Assembly (NCBI GenBank): GCA_003221805.1
Contig: QHUA01000122.1
Coordinates: 1-32,423, forward strand
From: Gemmatimonadota bacterium
Lineage (GTDB): Bacteria; Gemmatimonadota; Gemmatimonadetes; Gemmatimonadales; Gemmatimonadaceae
DNA: 32,423 nucleotides
Direction of reading: 5' to 3'
Under the pieces are notes generated by a model. It saw only the letters and a program-made list of their open reading frames with translations. It was not told the origin of the DNA and made no database searches. This document shows, in pieces, positions 24,668-32,423 of this stretch; the first letter of the stretch is position 1; every line of letters begins with the position of its first letter. The position numbers and the translations under genes are program-made.

Positions 24668-26302
24668 CTACCAATCCTTACCCCTCGGTGGAGTGGGGAC
24701 GTTCTTCTTTTGTCGCTTGCCTTGCACGTCGGTCTCTTGGTCTTCGGCAGCGTTCAGAACCGCTTCTGCCTGCTGCGGCGTCATCCCAGGAACCGGTTTC
24801 GGGGCCTGCGACCGATTGGGGCTTTGGGCGGGCGCAGGACTTGGCGTGTTGCTCTTTCCGCCGCCTCCTCCACCGCCACCACCGCCTCCACCTCCACCAC
24901 CGCCTCCTTTCTTCTGACGCAGAGCCAACTCGTAGTTCCAGCGCGCGTCGGAATCGGCGACAGCAACTTCCAGAATCTGCTTGTACCTATACAACGCGCT
25001 GTCGAGCGGGGCGTCGGCTGAATCCTTCGCCCGCCGGCCCTGCACGAGATAATCGAGGCCGAGATTGAATCGCGAATGGTGACGGGCCTCGGCGTCTTTA
25101 GAGTCGACGACTTTCGTGAGTGGCTCGATCGCAGGCTTCAACGAGTCGCGAAGAAGCAGAGTTGTTCCCGCGTTGTACAATGCGATACCGGGCTTGTCCC
25201 GCTCGAGCCTTCTGCACGAAGTCGTCGTCAGCAGCAGCATCGTCGCGGTGGTCGCCGCGGCCGCAAATGCCCGTCTCCGCCTGCGTTTGGTCTGCAGGAA
25301 GGTATCAACGCCAAGAAAGAGAAGCGCGGCCAGAACGAACCACTGGAATTGCACGCCGAGGTTCTCCCCGGAGACGAGAGTACGCGGATTCGCGTGGAGT
25401 GTATTCAGAGCGACCCGGATCCGCCCCGCCTTGTTTGGCGTGCGCGCATCGACGAAGGTCCCCTTCGCTTCGTCGGCGATGGATTTGAGCAGCGCCGGGT
25501 CATAATGAGTCACCACGATGTTGCCGTTCTGGTCGCGCTTCTGCGTCACGACACGATTCTCGATGACTGGGATCGTCGACCCTTCTGTCGTTCCGAAACC
25601 GACGGTGATGACTGTGTACCCCATCTCGCGCGCACGCCGAGCCTCTGATAAAACCTCGTCAGGGTTGTCGAAACCTTCGCCGTCGCTCATGAGAATTATT
25701 GCTTTGTCGCCCTGCGATTTGCTGAGCGAGAGGAGATTCGTCGCCTGGCGCAGGGCGCTGGCAAGCGAGCTGCCTCCCTGCCCAACTATGGTCGGATCCA
25801 GATTCTGCAGAAACAGGTCGAGCGCGCTGTTGTCGATCGTAAGCGGCGTCAGTATATAGCTGCGGCCCGCAAAGGCGAGCAGAGCGAATCGGTCTCCAGG
25901 GGACAAGTCTCTCAGTCGATCGATCTCCTGCTTCATCGCCAGAAGCCTGCTCGGCTTCTCGTCCGTTGCCAGCATCGAAAGCGATGCATCGAGCGCGAGC
26001 ACCACATCCACGCCCTGTTGCTTGACGACGTTTTGTTCGACGCCCCACCGCGGGCCGGCGATGGCAACCCCGAGAAGAAGTGTCGCGAGACCGGCGCGTA
26101 GAATCGCTGACCAGGTGCGCTGCTGCGTAACTGATGGTGCGAGCCGCGCAATCATCGATTCCGTTCCGAGTCGGGCGAGGCGCTCGCGCCGCGCACGCAA
26201 TCCCCAGCGAACGAGCCACCCCGTTACAAGTGGCAGCATAATCGCCAGCGCCAGCGCCCACGGCCACTGGATGTAGCGGAGGTACGACGTGATGATGGTC
26301 AT
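24668..26302 (-). CDS. BatB-like VWA membrane protein fused to TPR/Gly-rich (BatC-like) tail
   Basis: 544 residues in the inner membrane. N-terminal helix WPWALALAIMLPLVTGWLV, a second at LRAGLATLLLGVAIAG, then a von Willebrand A domain with metal-binding DASLS at 105-109 and IILMSDGEG; a helix near 315-335 (WFVLAALLFLGVDTFL) and another hydrophobic run with TSCRR. The C-terminal half has TPR-like helices (PGIALYNAGTTLLLRDSLKP, RHHSRFNLGLDYLVQGRRA, DARWNYELALRQKK), a run of 17 Gly, then a Pro/Gln-rich basic end. In Bacteroides-type operons BatB and BatC are separate genes; here they are one. Role in the Bat/MoxR system is linked to stress or envelope functions but is not settled. Overlaps batA as ATGA. 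Confidence 0.9.
   Translation of the reverse strand: MTIITSYLRYIQWPWALALAIMLPLVTGWLVRWGLRARRERLARLGTESMIARLAPSVTQQRTWSAILRAGLATLLLGVAIAGPRWGVEQNVVKQQGVDVVLALDASLSMLATDEKPSRLLAMKQEIDRLRDLSPGDRFALLAFAGRSYILTPLTIDNSALDLFLQNLDPTIVGQGGSSLASALRQATNLLSLSKSQGDKAIILMSDGEGFDNPDEVLSEARRAREMGYTVITVGFGTTEGSTIPVIENRVVTQKRDQNGNIVVTHYDPALLKSIADEAKGTFVDARTPNKAGRIRVALNTLHANPRTLVSGENLGVQFQWFVLAALLFLGVDTFLQTKRRRRRAFAAAATTATMLLLTTTSCRRLERDKPGIALYNAGTTLLLRDSLKPAIEPLTKVVDSKDAEARHHSRFNLGLDYLVQGRRAKDSADAPLDSALYRYKQILEVAVADSDARWNYELALRQKKGGGGGGGGGGGGGGGGGKSNTPSPAPAQSPNRSQAPKPVPGMTPQQAEAVLNAAEDQETDVQGKRQKKNVPTPPRGKDW
24857..24907 (-). repeat. GGN-codon microsatellite encoding 17 glycines
   Basis: Seventeen consecutive Gly codons (GGA, GGC, GGT mixed) in the BatB/C fusion. 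Mixed third bases should limit slippage. On the opposite strand it reads as a poly-Pro run, which produces spurious open frames. Confidence 0.95.
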
Positions 26303-27294
26303 GGGAGGGGCGCCTTCCAGGCCACGACTGACAGCTCGGCGAATAGCGCCAGCAGTCCCAGGATCAGGGGCCAGCGATAAAGCTCGCTGTATTGCACAAC
26401 CGTCGCCGAATGAACGGGAGCGCGCTCCATCTGATCGATGTAGGCGTAGATGGTCTTCAGAGCGGCGGCGTCGCGGGCGCGGAAGTATCTGCCGCCGGTC
26501 ATGCGCGCTATGTTGGTCAACAGTGCTTCGTCGATCTCGACCGGCTGATACTCGTAGCGCAGCCCACCGGCCGCATTTCTTCCAACCGGCACAGGTGCCA
26601 TTCCAATGCTGCCGACTCCAATCCCGTAAATCTTGATGCCGTACGCTTCGGCAGCCTTGGCCGCCGCGAGCGGCTCGATCGATCCACGGTTGTTGACACC
26701 GTCGGTGAGGAGAATGATCACCTTCGACTTGCCTGGCGCGTCACGAAGACGGTTGGCTGCCGTCGCGATCGCGTTGCCGATCGCCGTTCCATCCTCCAGC
26801 TGCCCCGCCTGAAGATTCGAGACCGCCTGCTGGACCACTGCGTAATCAGTGGTCAGCGGTACCTGGGTCAGCGCTTCGCCGGCGAATGCGACGACACCGA
26901 TCCGGTCGGAAGTGCGCCGGGCGATGAACTGCTTCACCGTCGCCTTGGCAACTTCAATCCGGTTGTTCGGACGGAAATCGAGGGCCAGCATCGAGCTGGA
27001 CAAATCGATCGCCAAAACGATGTTGATTCCTTCGCTCGTCTGAGTTTCAGTATGTGCTCCCGACCGCGGGCGAGAGAGTGCAAGGACGAGAAACGCGAGC
27101 GCGAGATTTCTGAGCGTGAATATCGCCGGCGGTACCCAGCCGCCGACGCGCGGACCTGCGGCCAGGGCCGGCGTCCGCGAAAACACGATCGCGTCCTTTC
27201 TGCGAAGACGTCGCCACAGCCACCACGCTGGAAGCAGGAGCAGAAGCCAGAGCGCCTCCGGCGTGAAGAGCTCGAACAGGCCGAAGACCTTCAC
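26299..27294 (-). CDS. BatA-like VWA membrane protein
   Basis: 331 residues. N-terminal hairpin of two helices (ALWLLLLLPAWWLWRRL and FTLRNLALAFLVLALSRP), a VWA domain with complete metal site DLSSS at 97-101, the Thr in PLTTDY, IILLTDGVNN, and a C-terminal helix (WPLILGLLALFAELSVV). BatA and BatB are related VWA partners encoded side by side with a MoxR ATPase, a DUF58 protein and a BatD-type protein; the set is thought to form a membrane complex whose metal-dependent adhesion domains are controlled by MoxR. GTG start at 27294 overlaps the upstream stop as GTGA. Confidence 0.93.
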   Translation of the reverse strand: MKVFGLFELFTPEALWLLLLLPAWWLWRRLRRKDAIVFSRTPALAAGPRVGGWVPPAIFTLRNLALAFLVLALSRPRSGAHTETQTSEGINIVLAIDLSSSMLALDFRPNNRIEVAKATVKQFIARRTSDRIGVVAFAGEALTQVPLTTDYAVVQQAVSNLQAGQLEDGTAIGNAIATAANRLRDAPGKSKVIILLTDGVNNRGSIEPLAAAKAAEAYGIKIYGIGVGSIGMAPVPVGRNAAGGLRYEYQPVEIDEALLTNIARMTGGRYFRARDAAALKTIYAYIDQMERAPVHSATVVQYSELYRWPLILGLLALFAELSVVAWKAPLP

Positions 27295-28244
27295 GCTGCT
27301 CTCCCCTTGGCCGCCGCCTGCCGTTTTGCCGGCTCGGATTCCGGATTCACCCGGGCCTCGACGTTATCGACTATCGCCCGCAACTGAGCGCCCGCCTCAC
27401 GGGCTTCCTGCTGCGCAGCATCCGCGCGCGCGAACTTCACCATGTCGGCGCGATCGAGCAATCGCGGCAGCTCGGCTTCCACACCTTCGCGCGGCTGCAT
27501 TGTTCGCAGCAGCTCGCGCGTCGTGTCGGACCGACGCACTCCAGGAACGCGCGCCGCCAGATATTCACGCGTGACATCCACCATCGCTGCGAAGTACTCC
27601 TCGGGTTCTCCCGTCTCGAGGAGCCGACGCGCTTCGATTCTGGCGAACTCCTGCTGCGCGCGCACATAGGGATCGACCGGCGGCTTGGGTCTGTTGCGGT
27701 ATCGTCTCCACGCCCACCACGCGAGCGCGATTGCGATCAGAGCCGCCAACAGCGCCAGCCAGCGCAGCCAGTTGAAAACCGGAAGAACGATGAGCGGCCT
27801 CGCCGGCCTCGGCACTCTTAGCGACGTGTCTGCCGGAAGCACCGATTTGACGAATACCGATGCACCGCCTAACGGTGGCCTCCGCTCCTGCCCCTCGAAT
27901 GTGACGCGAACATCGGGGAACCTGAGTGGTTGGGTGCCAATGTCCCAGGCGACCAGATGGTAGAGCGCGACTGCAGTGTCGCCGAGCATGGTGACGATTT
28001 TTTCGCCGCGGAGTTCGATGGGTCGAACGCCGTTTTGAGTCGCTGTGTCTGGCCCGGAAGGAAACTCGAAGCGCACACCTTTCGGGGCGACGACCTTGAT
28101 GAAGAGACTGAACGGCTGGCCGATCAGCACGGTGTCTGGGCTGACGCGAAATCCCATTTGCACCGGTAGCTCGTTCGTCGGCGTCGACGCGGCCTGTGGG
28201 CGTACCGCCTGCATCAGCAGTAGCAGAAAACCGAGGAACGTCAC
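27291..28244 (-). CDS. BatD-like membrane protein with single central helix
   Basis: 317 residues. Signal-like N-terminus MTFLGFLLLLMQAVRPQAAS, an extracytoplasmic beta-sandwich domain (FRVSPDTVLIGQPFSLFIKV, FRVSP/YHLVAWDIG segments), a central transmembrane helix (LRWLALLAALIAIALAWWAW) and a cytoplasmic basic helical domain (RAQQEFARIEARRLLE, EEYFAAMVDVTREYLAARVP, GVRRSDTTRELLRTM). This architecture matches the small BatD/DUF4381-type members of MoxR clusters. No enzyme motif. Overlaps both neighbours by four bases. Confidence 0.82.
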   Translation of the reverse strand: MTFLGFLLLLMQAVRPQAASTPTNELPVQMGFRVSPDTVLIGQPFSLFIKVVAPKGVRFEFPSGPDTATQNGVRPIELRGEKIVTMLGDTAVALYHLVAWDIGTQPLRFPDVRVTFEGQERRPPLGGASVFVKSVLPADTSLRVPRPARPLIVLPVFNWLRWLALLAALIAIALAWWAWRRYRNRPKPPVDPYVRAQQEFARIEARRLLETGEPEEYFAAMVDVTREYLAARVPGVRRSDTTRELLRTMQPREGVEAELPRLLDRADMVKFARADAAQQEAREAGAQLRAIVDNVEARVNPESEPAKRQAAAKGRAA

Positions 28245-29191
28245 CGGCGTAGGCGCGTCTCGCGCGTCCGGAAAAAGCGGAGCAGCGGCTCGACGACGCC
28301 GCCTTCGGTGCGGACGGGGATCTCGTCGATCGCCAGGCGACGCAGCAAATGCTTGCGCTCCTCGCGCTCCTTCATCACTCGATCGGTGTAAGCGGTGCGA
28401 ACAACCGGACTGCTGGTATCGACCTCGAAGGTCTCGCCGGTTTCCGGATCTATCAGGCGAGCGATGCCAATGTTGGGCAGATCGCGCTCACTCGGATCCT
28501 CCACCGTCACCGCGACGACGTCGTGTCGCTGGGCCAGCAGCTTCAGCGGGTGCGATATATCCTCTTCCAGGAAATCCGATACGATGAAGACGATGGCGTG
28601 CTCGTTGAGCATGCGCGCGACGTAATCGATCGCGCGCACCATGTCGGTGCCTCTCCCAACCGGCTCAAACGCCAGCAGATCGCGAATGATGCGCAGCACG
28701 TGACGGCGGCCTTTGCGCGGCGGAACGACGTGCTCGATCCGGTCCGTGAAGAGAAGAACTCCGACACGATCGTTGTTGCGGACCGCCGACATCGCCAGCA
28801 CGGCGGCCAGCTCGCTGGCCAGCTCGCTCTTGAACCTTCTCACCGTACCGAAGCGCTCGGAACCGGAAAGATCGACCACCAGCATCACCGTCAGCTCGCG
28901 CTCCTCGATGTAGCGCTTCACGAACGGACGGCTCATGCGCGCAGTGACGTTCCAATCGATCGAGCGGACTTCGTCGCCTGGCTGGTATTCCCGCACCTCG
29001 GAGAACTCCATGCCCTGTCCCTTGAAGACCGAGCGGTACTCTCCGGTGAAAACTGAATTGACGAGCCCTCGCGTACGCAGCTCGATCAGTTTTACCTGGC
29101 GCAGGATTTCCGGCGGCACGCCCATCGGCTTCTCGGGCGTGCGCCTGGGAGCCTCCTTGCGGCGGCGGCGCGAGCGGAAGATGCCGATCAC
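28241..29191 (-). CDS. DUF58 domain protein
   Basis: 316 residues, no membrane helix. Carries the DUF58 signature at about 60-85 (FSEVREYQPGDEVRSIDWN) and a VWA-like fold with DLSGS at 107-111, IVFIVSDFLEED and a basic N-terminus (FRSRRRRKEAPRR). DUF58 proteins nearly always accompany MoxR ATPases and are presumed adaptor or substrate-binding partners; biochemical role is not known. Starts four bases inside the moxR end. Confidence 0.93.
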   Translation of the reverse strand: MIGIFRSRRRRKEAPRRTPEKPMGVPPEILRQVKLIELRTRGLVNSVFTGEYRSVFKGQGMEFSEVREYQPGDEVRSIDWNVTARMSRPFVKRYIEERELTVMLVVDLSGSERFGTVRRFKSELASELAAVLAMSAVRNNDRVGVLLFTDRIEHVVPPRKGRRHVLRIIRDLLAFEPVGRGTDMVRAIDYVARMLNEHAIVFIVSDFLEEDISHPLKLLAQRHDVVAVTVEDPSERDLPNIGIARLIDPETGETFEVDTSSPVVRTAYTDRVMKEREERKHLLRRLAIDEIPVRTEGGVVEPLLRFFRTRETRLRR

Positions 29192-30162
29192 GGAACTGGA
29201 ATAGCCTCCAGAATTCGCCCGACGATCTCGTCGCTGGTCACCTCTTCGGCTTCCGCTTCGTAGGTGCGCAACACACGGTGCCGCAGCACGTCGGGGGCAA
29301 TCGCTTTAACATCGTCGGGAGTGACGAATGCGCGTCCGCGCAGAAACGCGTGAGCGCGCGAGCCCTGGGCAAGCGCCAGAGTCGCGCGCGGGCTGGCACC
29401 GAATTCGATCAACGGTTTGAGCTCAGCGAGACCAGCCTGATCCGGATTGCGCGTGGCGTGAACGATCTCGACGATGTAGTCGACCACGCGCTCATCGATG
29501 TACAGCTCGGCGATGTGACGACGCGTCTCCAGAATCTGCGTTGGCGACGCGACGCGATCGACGGGAATGGGCTCACCGCTCGCCATTCGTCGCAAGACTT
29601 CCTTTTCCTCGTCGCGCGATGGATAACCGATGTGCAGCTTCAGCATGAAGCGATCGACTTGCGCTTCCGGAAGTGGGTATGTGCCTTCCTGTTCGATCGG
29701 GTTCTGCGTTGCCAGAACGAGGAAGGGCTCCTCGAGGATGTGCGTGGTCCCGCCGATGGTAACCTGTTTCTCCTGCATCGCCTCGAGGAGCGCCGCCTGG
29801 ACTTTGGCCGGCGCGCGATTGATCTCGTCGGCGAGGATGATGTTGGCGAAGATTGGTCCTTTCTTCACCGAGAATCTTCCATTCGACTGGTCGTAGATCT
29901 GGGTGCCAACGACGTCAGCAGGCAACAAATCCGGGGTAAATTGGATGCGGCTGAATGACGTATTGATCGTCTCGGCCATCGTTCGGACGGTCAGCGTTTT
30001 TGCCAGACCCGGAACGCCCTCAAGCAACACGTGCCCGCCGGTGAGCAAGCTTATCATCAAGCGCTCGACCATGTAATCCTTACCGACGATGCGTCGGCCT
30101 ACCTGATGAACAACCTCATGGATGATGGATGCATCAGCGGCTGTAACGGTTTGTGCGCTCAC
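29188..30162 (-). CDS. MoxR-family AAA+ ATPase
   Basis: 324-residue chaperone-like ATPase: Walker A GVPGLAKT at 49-56, Walker B ILADEIN at 109-115, LLEAMQEKQVTIGG pre-sensor insert, sensor 1 LATQNPIEQEGTYPLPEAQV, then sensor 2 region ASPRATLALAQGSRAHAFL and lid. It likely works with the downstream DUF58 and Bat proteins on cell-envelope or metal-loading targets. The start is GTG 30162 with AGAGGA about seven bases upstream. It overlaps the end of the pseudouridine synthase gene by 29 bases, the longest overlap of the chain. Confidence 0.95.
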   Translation of the reverse strand: MSAQTVTAADASIIHEVVHQVGRRIVGKDYMVERLMISLLTGGHVLLEGVPGLAKTLTVRTMAETINTSFSRIQFTPDLLPADVVGTQIYDQSNGRFSVKKGPIFANIILADEINRAPAKVQAALLEAMQEKQVTIGGTTHILEEPFLVLATQNPIEQEGTYPLPEAQVDRFMLKLHIGYPSRDEEKEVLRRMASGEPIPVDRVASPTQILETRRHIAELYIDERVVDYIVEIVHATRNPDQAGLAELKPLIEFGASPRATLALAQGSRAHAFLRGRAFVTPDDVKAIAPDVLRHRVLRTYEAEAEEVTSDEIVGRILEAIPVP

Positions 30163-30916
30163 GTCTTGGTCCTCTGGTGGTGTTCTTTCTCTTGCCGCCG
30201 CTCTTCGTGAGCGCGGTGATGATCTCCGCTTCCCGTGCCGTCAGATTTCGCGTCTTCCCCGGTGCCAGCGACCCAAGTTTTACCGGCCCGAATTGAGTTC
30301 TCACCAGTCGCTCGACTCGAAGATTCAGCGCTTCACACAACCTTCGTACTTCTCTCGTCCTTCCTTCAGCGATAGTTATTTCGATCTCCCAGAGTCCCCG
30401 GCCAATTCGTCGCGGCTGAAATTCACCGGGCACCACGATGCCGTCTTCCAGCTCTACACCCTTCATCGCCGCTCGTGCCGCCTCAGCGCCGTCCCCGCGT
30501 ACTGTTGCGAGGTAGGTGCGCTCAATCTCGCCGCTCGGATGTGTCAATTTGTGCGCCGCTTCACCGTCGTTGGTCAGGAGAAGCACGCCCTCTGTCATGT
30601 AATCGAGCCTGCCGACATAGGTCATCCCGGGACTGTCGTCGATTATGTCGAACACCGTGCGCCGCCCGGCGGGGTCGGAACGAGTGGTCAGGACACCCGT
30701 CGGTTTGTTGAGTACGATCCATCGCGCTGTTGCCGGCGGGCCTACGCGTTTGCCGTCAACGAGAATCTCGTCGTGCTCCGGATCGACCGTCTGGCCAATG
30801 ACGGCGACCCGGCCGTTGATCCGCACCCGTCCGGCGGCGACCAGATCGTCAGCCGCGCGGCGAGACGCAAATCCGGCGCGCGCGATCGCGCGCTGAATGC
30901 GCATCGATTCGGGCAT
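30134..30916 (-). CDS. 23S rRNA pseudouridine synthase, RluB/RsuA type
   Basis: Isomerises uridine to pseudouridine in rRNA. 260 residues: N-terminal S4 RNA-binding domain (RIQRAIARAGFASRRAADDL, GRVRINGRVAVIG), then VLNKPTGVLTT, catalytic Asp105 in GRLDYMTEGVLLLTNDG, and the EGRTREVRRLCEALNLRVER motif, ending in a basic tail (GGKRKNTTRGPRRERTNR) that may add RNA contacts. ATG 30916 overlaps the scpB stop as TGATG; a TTG one codon earlier or the ATG at 30901 (MRIQRA, the usual family start) are alternatives. RluB is most likely given scpA-scpB context, but RluE/RluF cannot be excluded. Confidence 0.9.
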   Translation of the reverse strand: MPESMRIQRAIARAGFASRRAADDLVAAGRVRINGRVAVIGQTVDPEHDEILVDGKRVGPPATARWIVLNKPTGVLTTRSDPAGRRTVFDIIDDSPGMTYVGRLDYMTEGVLLLTNDGEAAHKLTHPSGEIERTYLATVRGDGAEAARAAMKGVELEDGIVVPGEFQPRRIGRGLWEIEITIAEGRTREVRRLCEALNLRVERLVRTQFGPVKLGSLAPGKTRNLTAREAEIITALTKSGGKRKNTTRGPRRERTNRYSR

Positions 30917-31521
30917 CAATCTGCCCGAGGGGGCGCCTCGCCGTTTCCCCGGGTTGGTGCGGCAGCGACGGCAGGCATCGCCTGACGCGGCGCGCGCAGC
31001 GCGATCGCCAGCTCGTCAGAGCGGGGCAGCTCTTCGAGATGTCGTAGCGCGAATTGTTCGAGGAAGGAGGGGGTAGTGCCGTACAGCAACGGACGGCCCA
31101 GGCCTTCGCCGCGGCCGGTGACGTCGATCAGCCCGCGCTCGAGCAATGATTTGAGGATGGCGCCCGCACCAACTCCTCTGATCTCCTCGATTTCTGCTCT
31201 GCCGATCGGCTGCCGATAGGCTATAATCGCCAGCGTCTCCAACGCCGCCGCCGAAAGACGTTGCGGCCGCGCGGCGAGCTGCGCCCTTTCGATTGCTTCC
31301 GTGTATTCGGGTCGCGTGAGGATCTGCCAGCCTCCGGCAACCTCTACCAGCTCGACCCCGTGACCGTCGTTCTCATAATGGTCGCGCAGCTCTTCGAGCG
31401 CAGATTCAAGTGTGTTCTCGCCATCTTCAGCGTGCGCCGCCATCACGCGCAACGCCTCCGCCGGAACCGGAATGGCGCTCGCAAAGAGCGCGGCTTCAAG
31501 CAGCTTCGCTAGAGGAGTCAC
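30916..31521 (-). CDS. scpB: Segregation and condensation protein B
   Basis: Winged-helix partner of ScpA that forms the bacterial SMC condensin complex. 201 residues: first winged helix with LLEAALFASAIPVPAEALR, WQILTRPEYTEAIERAQ, then LSAAALETLAIIAYRQPIGR, AEIEEIRGVGAGAILKSLLE and LGRPLLYGTTPSFLEQF, all typical, with a disordered Ala/Pro tail. The GTG start at 31521 overlaps the scpA end by 26 bases. The scpA-scpB-rluB order is widely conserved. Confidence 0.94.
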   Translation of the reverse strand: MTPLAKLLEAALFASAIPVPAEALRVMAAHAEDGENTLESALEELRDHYENDGHGVELVEVAGGWQILTRPEYTEAIERAQLAARPQRLSAAALETLAIIAYRQPIGRAEIEEIRGVGAGAILKSLLERGLIDVTGRGEGLGRPLLYGTTPSFLEQFALRHLEELPRSDELAIALRAPRQAMPAVAAAPTRGNGEAPPRAD

Positions 31522-32205
31522 GGGTTATTTCGAAGGCGGCGAAGGCGCGTGGCTGCGCCAACCGAAGCTCACCCTGCTTGGCGAGCTCCAGCAATGCGAG
31601 CAGCAGCGAAAGGACCTCCCACGGCTCGGCCTTCCGCGGCAGAATGTCTTTCCACTGCGCGCGCGCCCGAATCGCCAACAGTGCGCGCACGATTCCAATC
31701 GCGCCGTCGACGTCGAGCGCGCGCGGAACGACGTCGTGCACCTGCGGCTTCCGCGCCAGACGCAGCACGCGGTCGACGGCAGAAAGCAGCTCCGGCAGAG
31801 AGATCGTCAGTGGACCGGAGACGGGCATCTGCACCGCCGCCTGTGTGTACGCCCGTGCAAATCTGGATCGCCGATCCTCGGCGCGTCGCTCGAGTACGTC
31901 GACGACTTCCCTCACCTGCTGATACTCCAGAAGTCGTCGCACCAGCTCGGCGCGCGGATCCTCCCAGACGTCTTCGCCCTCTCGTCGGCTGCTTCGTCGA
32001 GCTTCAGCGAAGAAATCCGTGAGAGAAACTGCTCGGCAATTCGAGCGATAGGAATGTCGTAGATGTCGATCTGCTCGTCGCGAATCAGAGTCAGCAGCAG
32101 ATCCAGCGGACCCGAGTACTCGGCGAGCTCGACGACGAAGACCTCGGACGCTGCCGAGTCAGCAACGGCCGTCGAGCTCGAATGCGTCAACGTCACATCG
32201 TCCAT
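31496..32205 (-). pseudogene. scpA: Segregation and condensation protein A with internal deletion and frameshift
   Basis: Kleisin subunit of the SMC complex. The first frame from ATG 32205 reads the N-terminal SMC-contact domain (FVVELAEYSGPLDLLLTLIR, DEQIDIYDIPIARIAEQFL, SRISSLKLDEAAD) and then goes off frame. The second frame resumes EGEDVWEDPRAELVRRLLEY and continues through LLALLELAKQGELRLAQ to the C-terminal winged helix and stop at 31496. Between AAD and EGED the conserved segment of about 17-20 residues, usually like YLVMAATLLRIKSRMLLP, is missing; the length lost must be 1 modulo 3. ScpA is expected to be important for chromosome segregation, so a real loss would be surprising next to an intact scpB. 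Start overlaps the site-2 protease end by 13 bases. Confidence 0.9.
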
Positions 32206-32423
32206 GGACTGGGCAGGATATAAGGGAAGACAGCCCGCGTTGCGAGTTTACTGAGCAGAAAAACTGGTGCAAACCAGAAATCGAGTACCGGCGCTCCGAA
32301 GCCGATGAGCAGGAAAAGTATCAGCAAGCCCCGTGCGCCGAGTCGCTGGTAATTGAGCGCCCACGCCGGCGGCAGGATGTACTTGAAAACGTGCGACCCA
32401 TCCAGTGGCGGAATCGGAATCAG
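32193..32423 (-). CDS. Site-2 protease family (M50) membrane protein, C-terminal part
   Basis: The last 76 codons of a membrane protein running in from the right edge. It begins at IPIPPLDGSHVFKYILPP, the second catalytic motif (NPxxDG-like, Asp zinc ligand) of compact site-2 proteases of the bacterial FtsH/rhomboid-independent M50 group, then the helix LLILFLLIGFGAPVLDFWFA and PVFLLSKLATRAVF. The first HExxH motif lies outside. Ends at a TGA that overlaps the scpA start by 13 bases. In many genomes such a gene precedes scpA. Confidence 0.88.
   Translation of the reverse strand: MIPIPPLDGSHVFKYILPPAWALNYQRLGARGLLILFLLIGFGAPVLDFWFAPVFLLSKLATRAVFPYILPSPWTM

Noticed and set aside
26392-27387. 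331-codon plus-strand frame opposite batA
   Set aside because: Low-complexity Arg/Asp-rich translation; batA on the minus strand has complete VWA motifs.

Overview
The window is a GC-rich bacterial chromosome segment of ordinary housekeeping genes with no phage, transposon or CRISPR content. Gene order and families suggest a soil-type Gemmatimonadota: Asp-box (BNR) secreted protein, DUF2911 protein, roadblock protein, GlmU-like fused nucleotidyltransferase, BshA, MoxR/DUF58/Bat cluster, many GTG/TTG starts. This assignment is inference from gene content, not from a marker search.

Layout. 1-2815 (minus): a lipoprotein, serS and a sensor histidine kinase cut by the window edge, behind a good sigma70-type promoter at 2858-2886. 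2948-6723 (plus): roadblock protein, a broken response regulator, mannose-1-phosphate guanylyltransferase, GlmU-like protein and a WalJ-type metallo-hydrolase, almost all overlapping. 6725-10171 (minus): a 28-residue membrane peptide, a small unknown protein and a broken Asp-box secreted protein. 10280-10918 (plus): L,D-transpeptidase with a clear terminator. 10975-16197 (minus): membrane protein, DUF2911 protein, then the methionine genes metB, metX and hom, preceded by what reads as a SAM-II riboswitch. 16417-18389: groES-groEL under a perfect CIRCE operator. 18539-32423 (minus): a long chain of overlapping genes, in transcription order site-2 protease, scpA (broken), scpB, rluB-type synthase, moxR, DUF58, BatD-like, batA, batB/C fusion, mutL, miaA, bshA, uppP, birA, coaX. 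Most junctions are 4-base ATGA/GTGA overlaps, which suggests translational coupling.

Two things stand out. First, the SAM-II aptamer in front of hom-metX-metB: stem, pseudoknot and the GCTAAA-type tail are all visible. Second, four separate genes (response regulator, Asp-box protein, metB, scpA) each lack roughly 35-75 bases from inside a conserved domain, with both flanks otherwise intact. Three of these gaps shift the frame and one is in frame. Whether this is real genome decay or an assembly/consensus defect cannot be told from the sequence alone, but it needs resolving before the methionine and condensin genes are interpreted.
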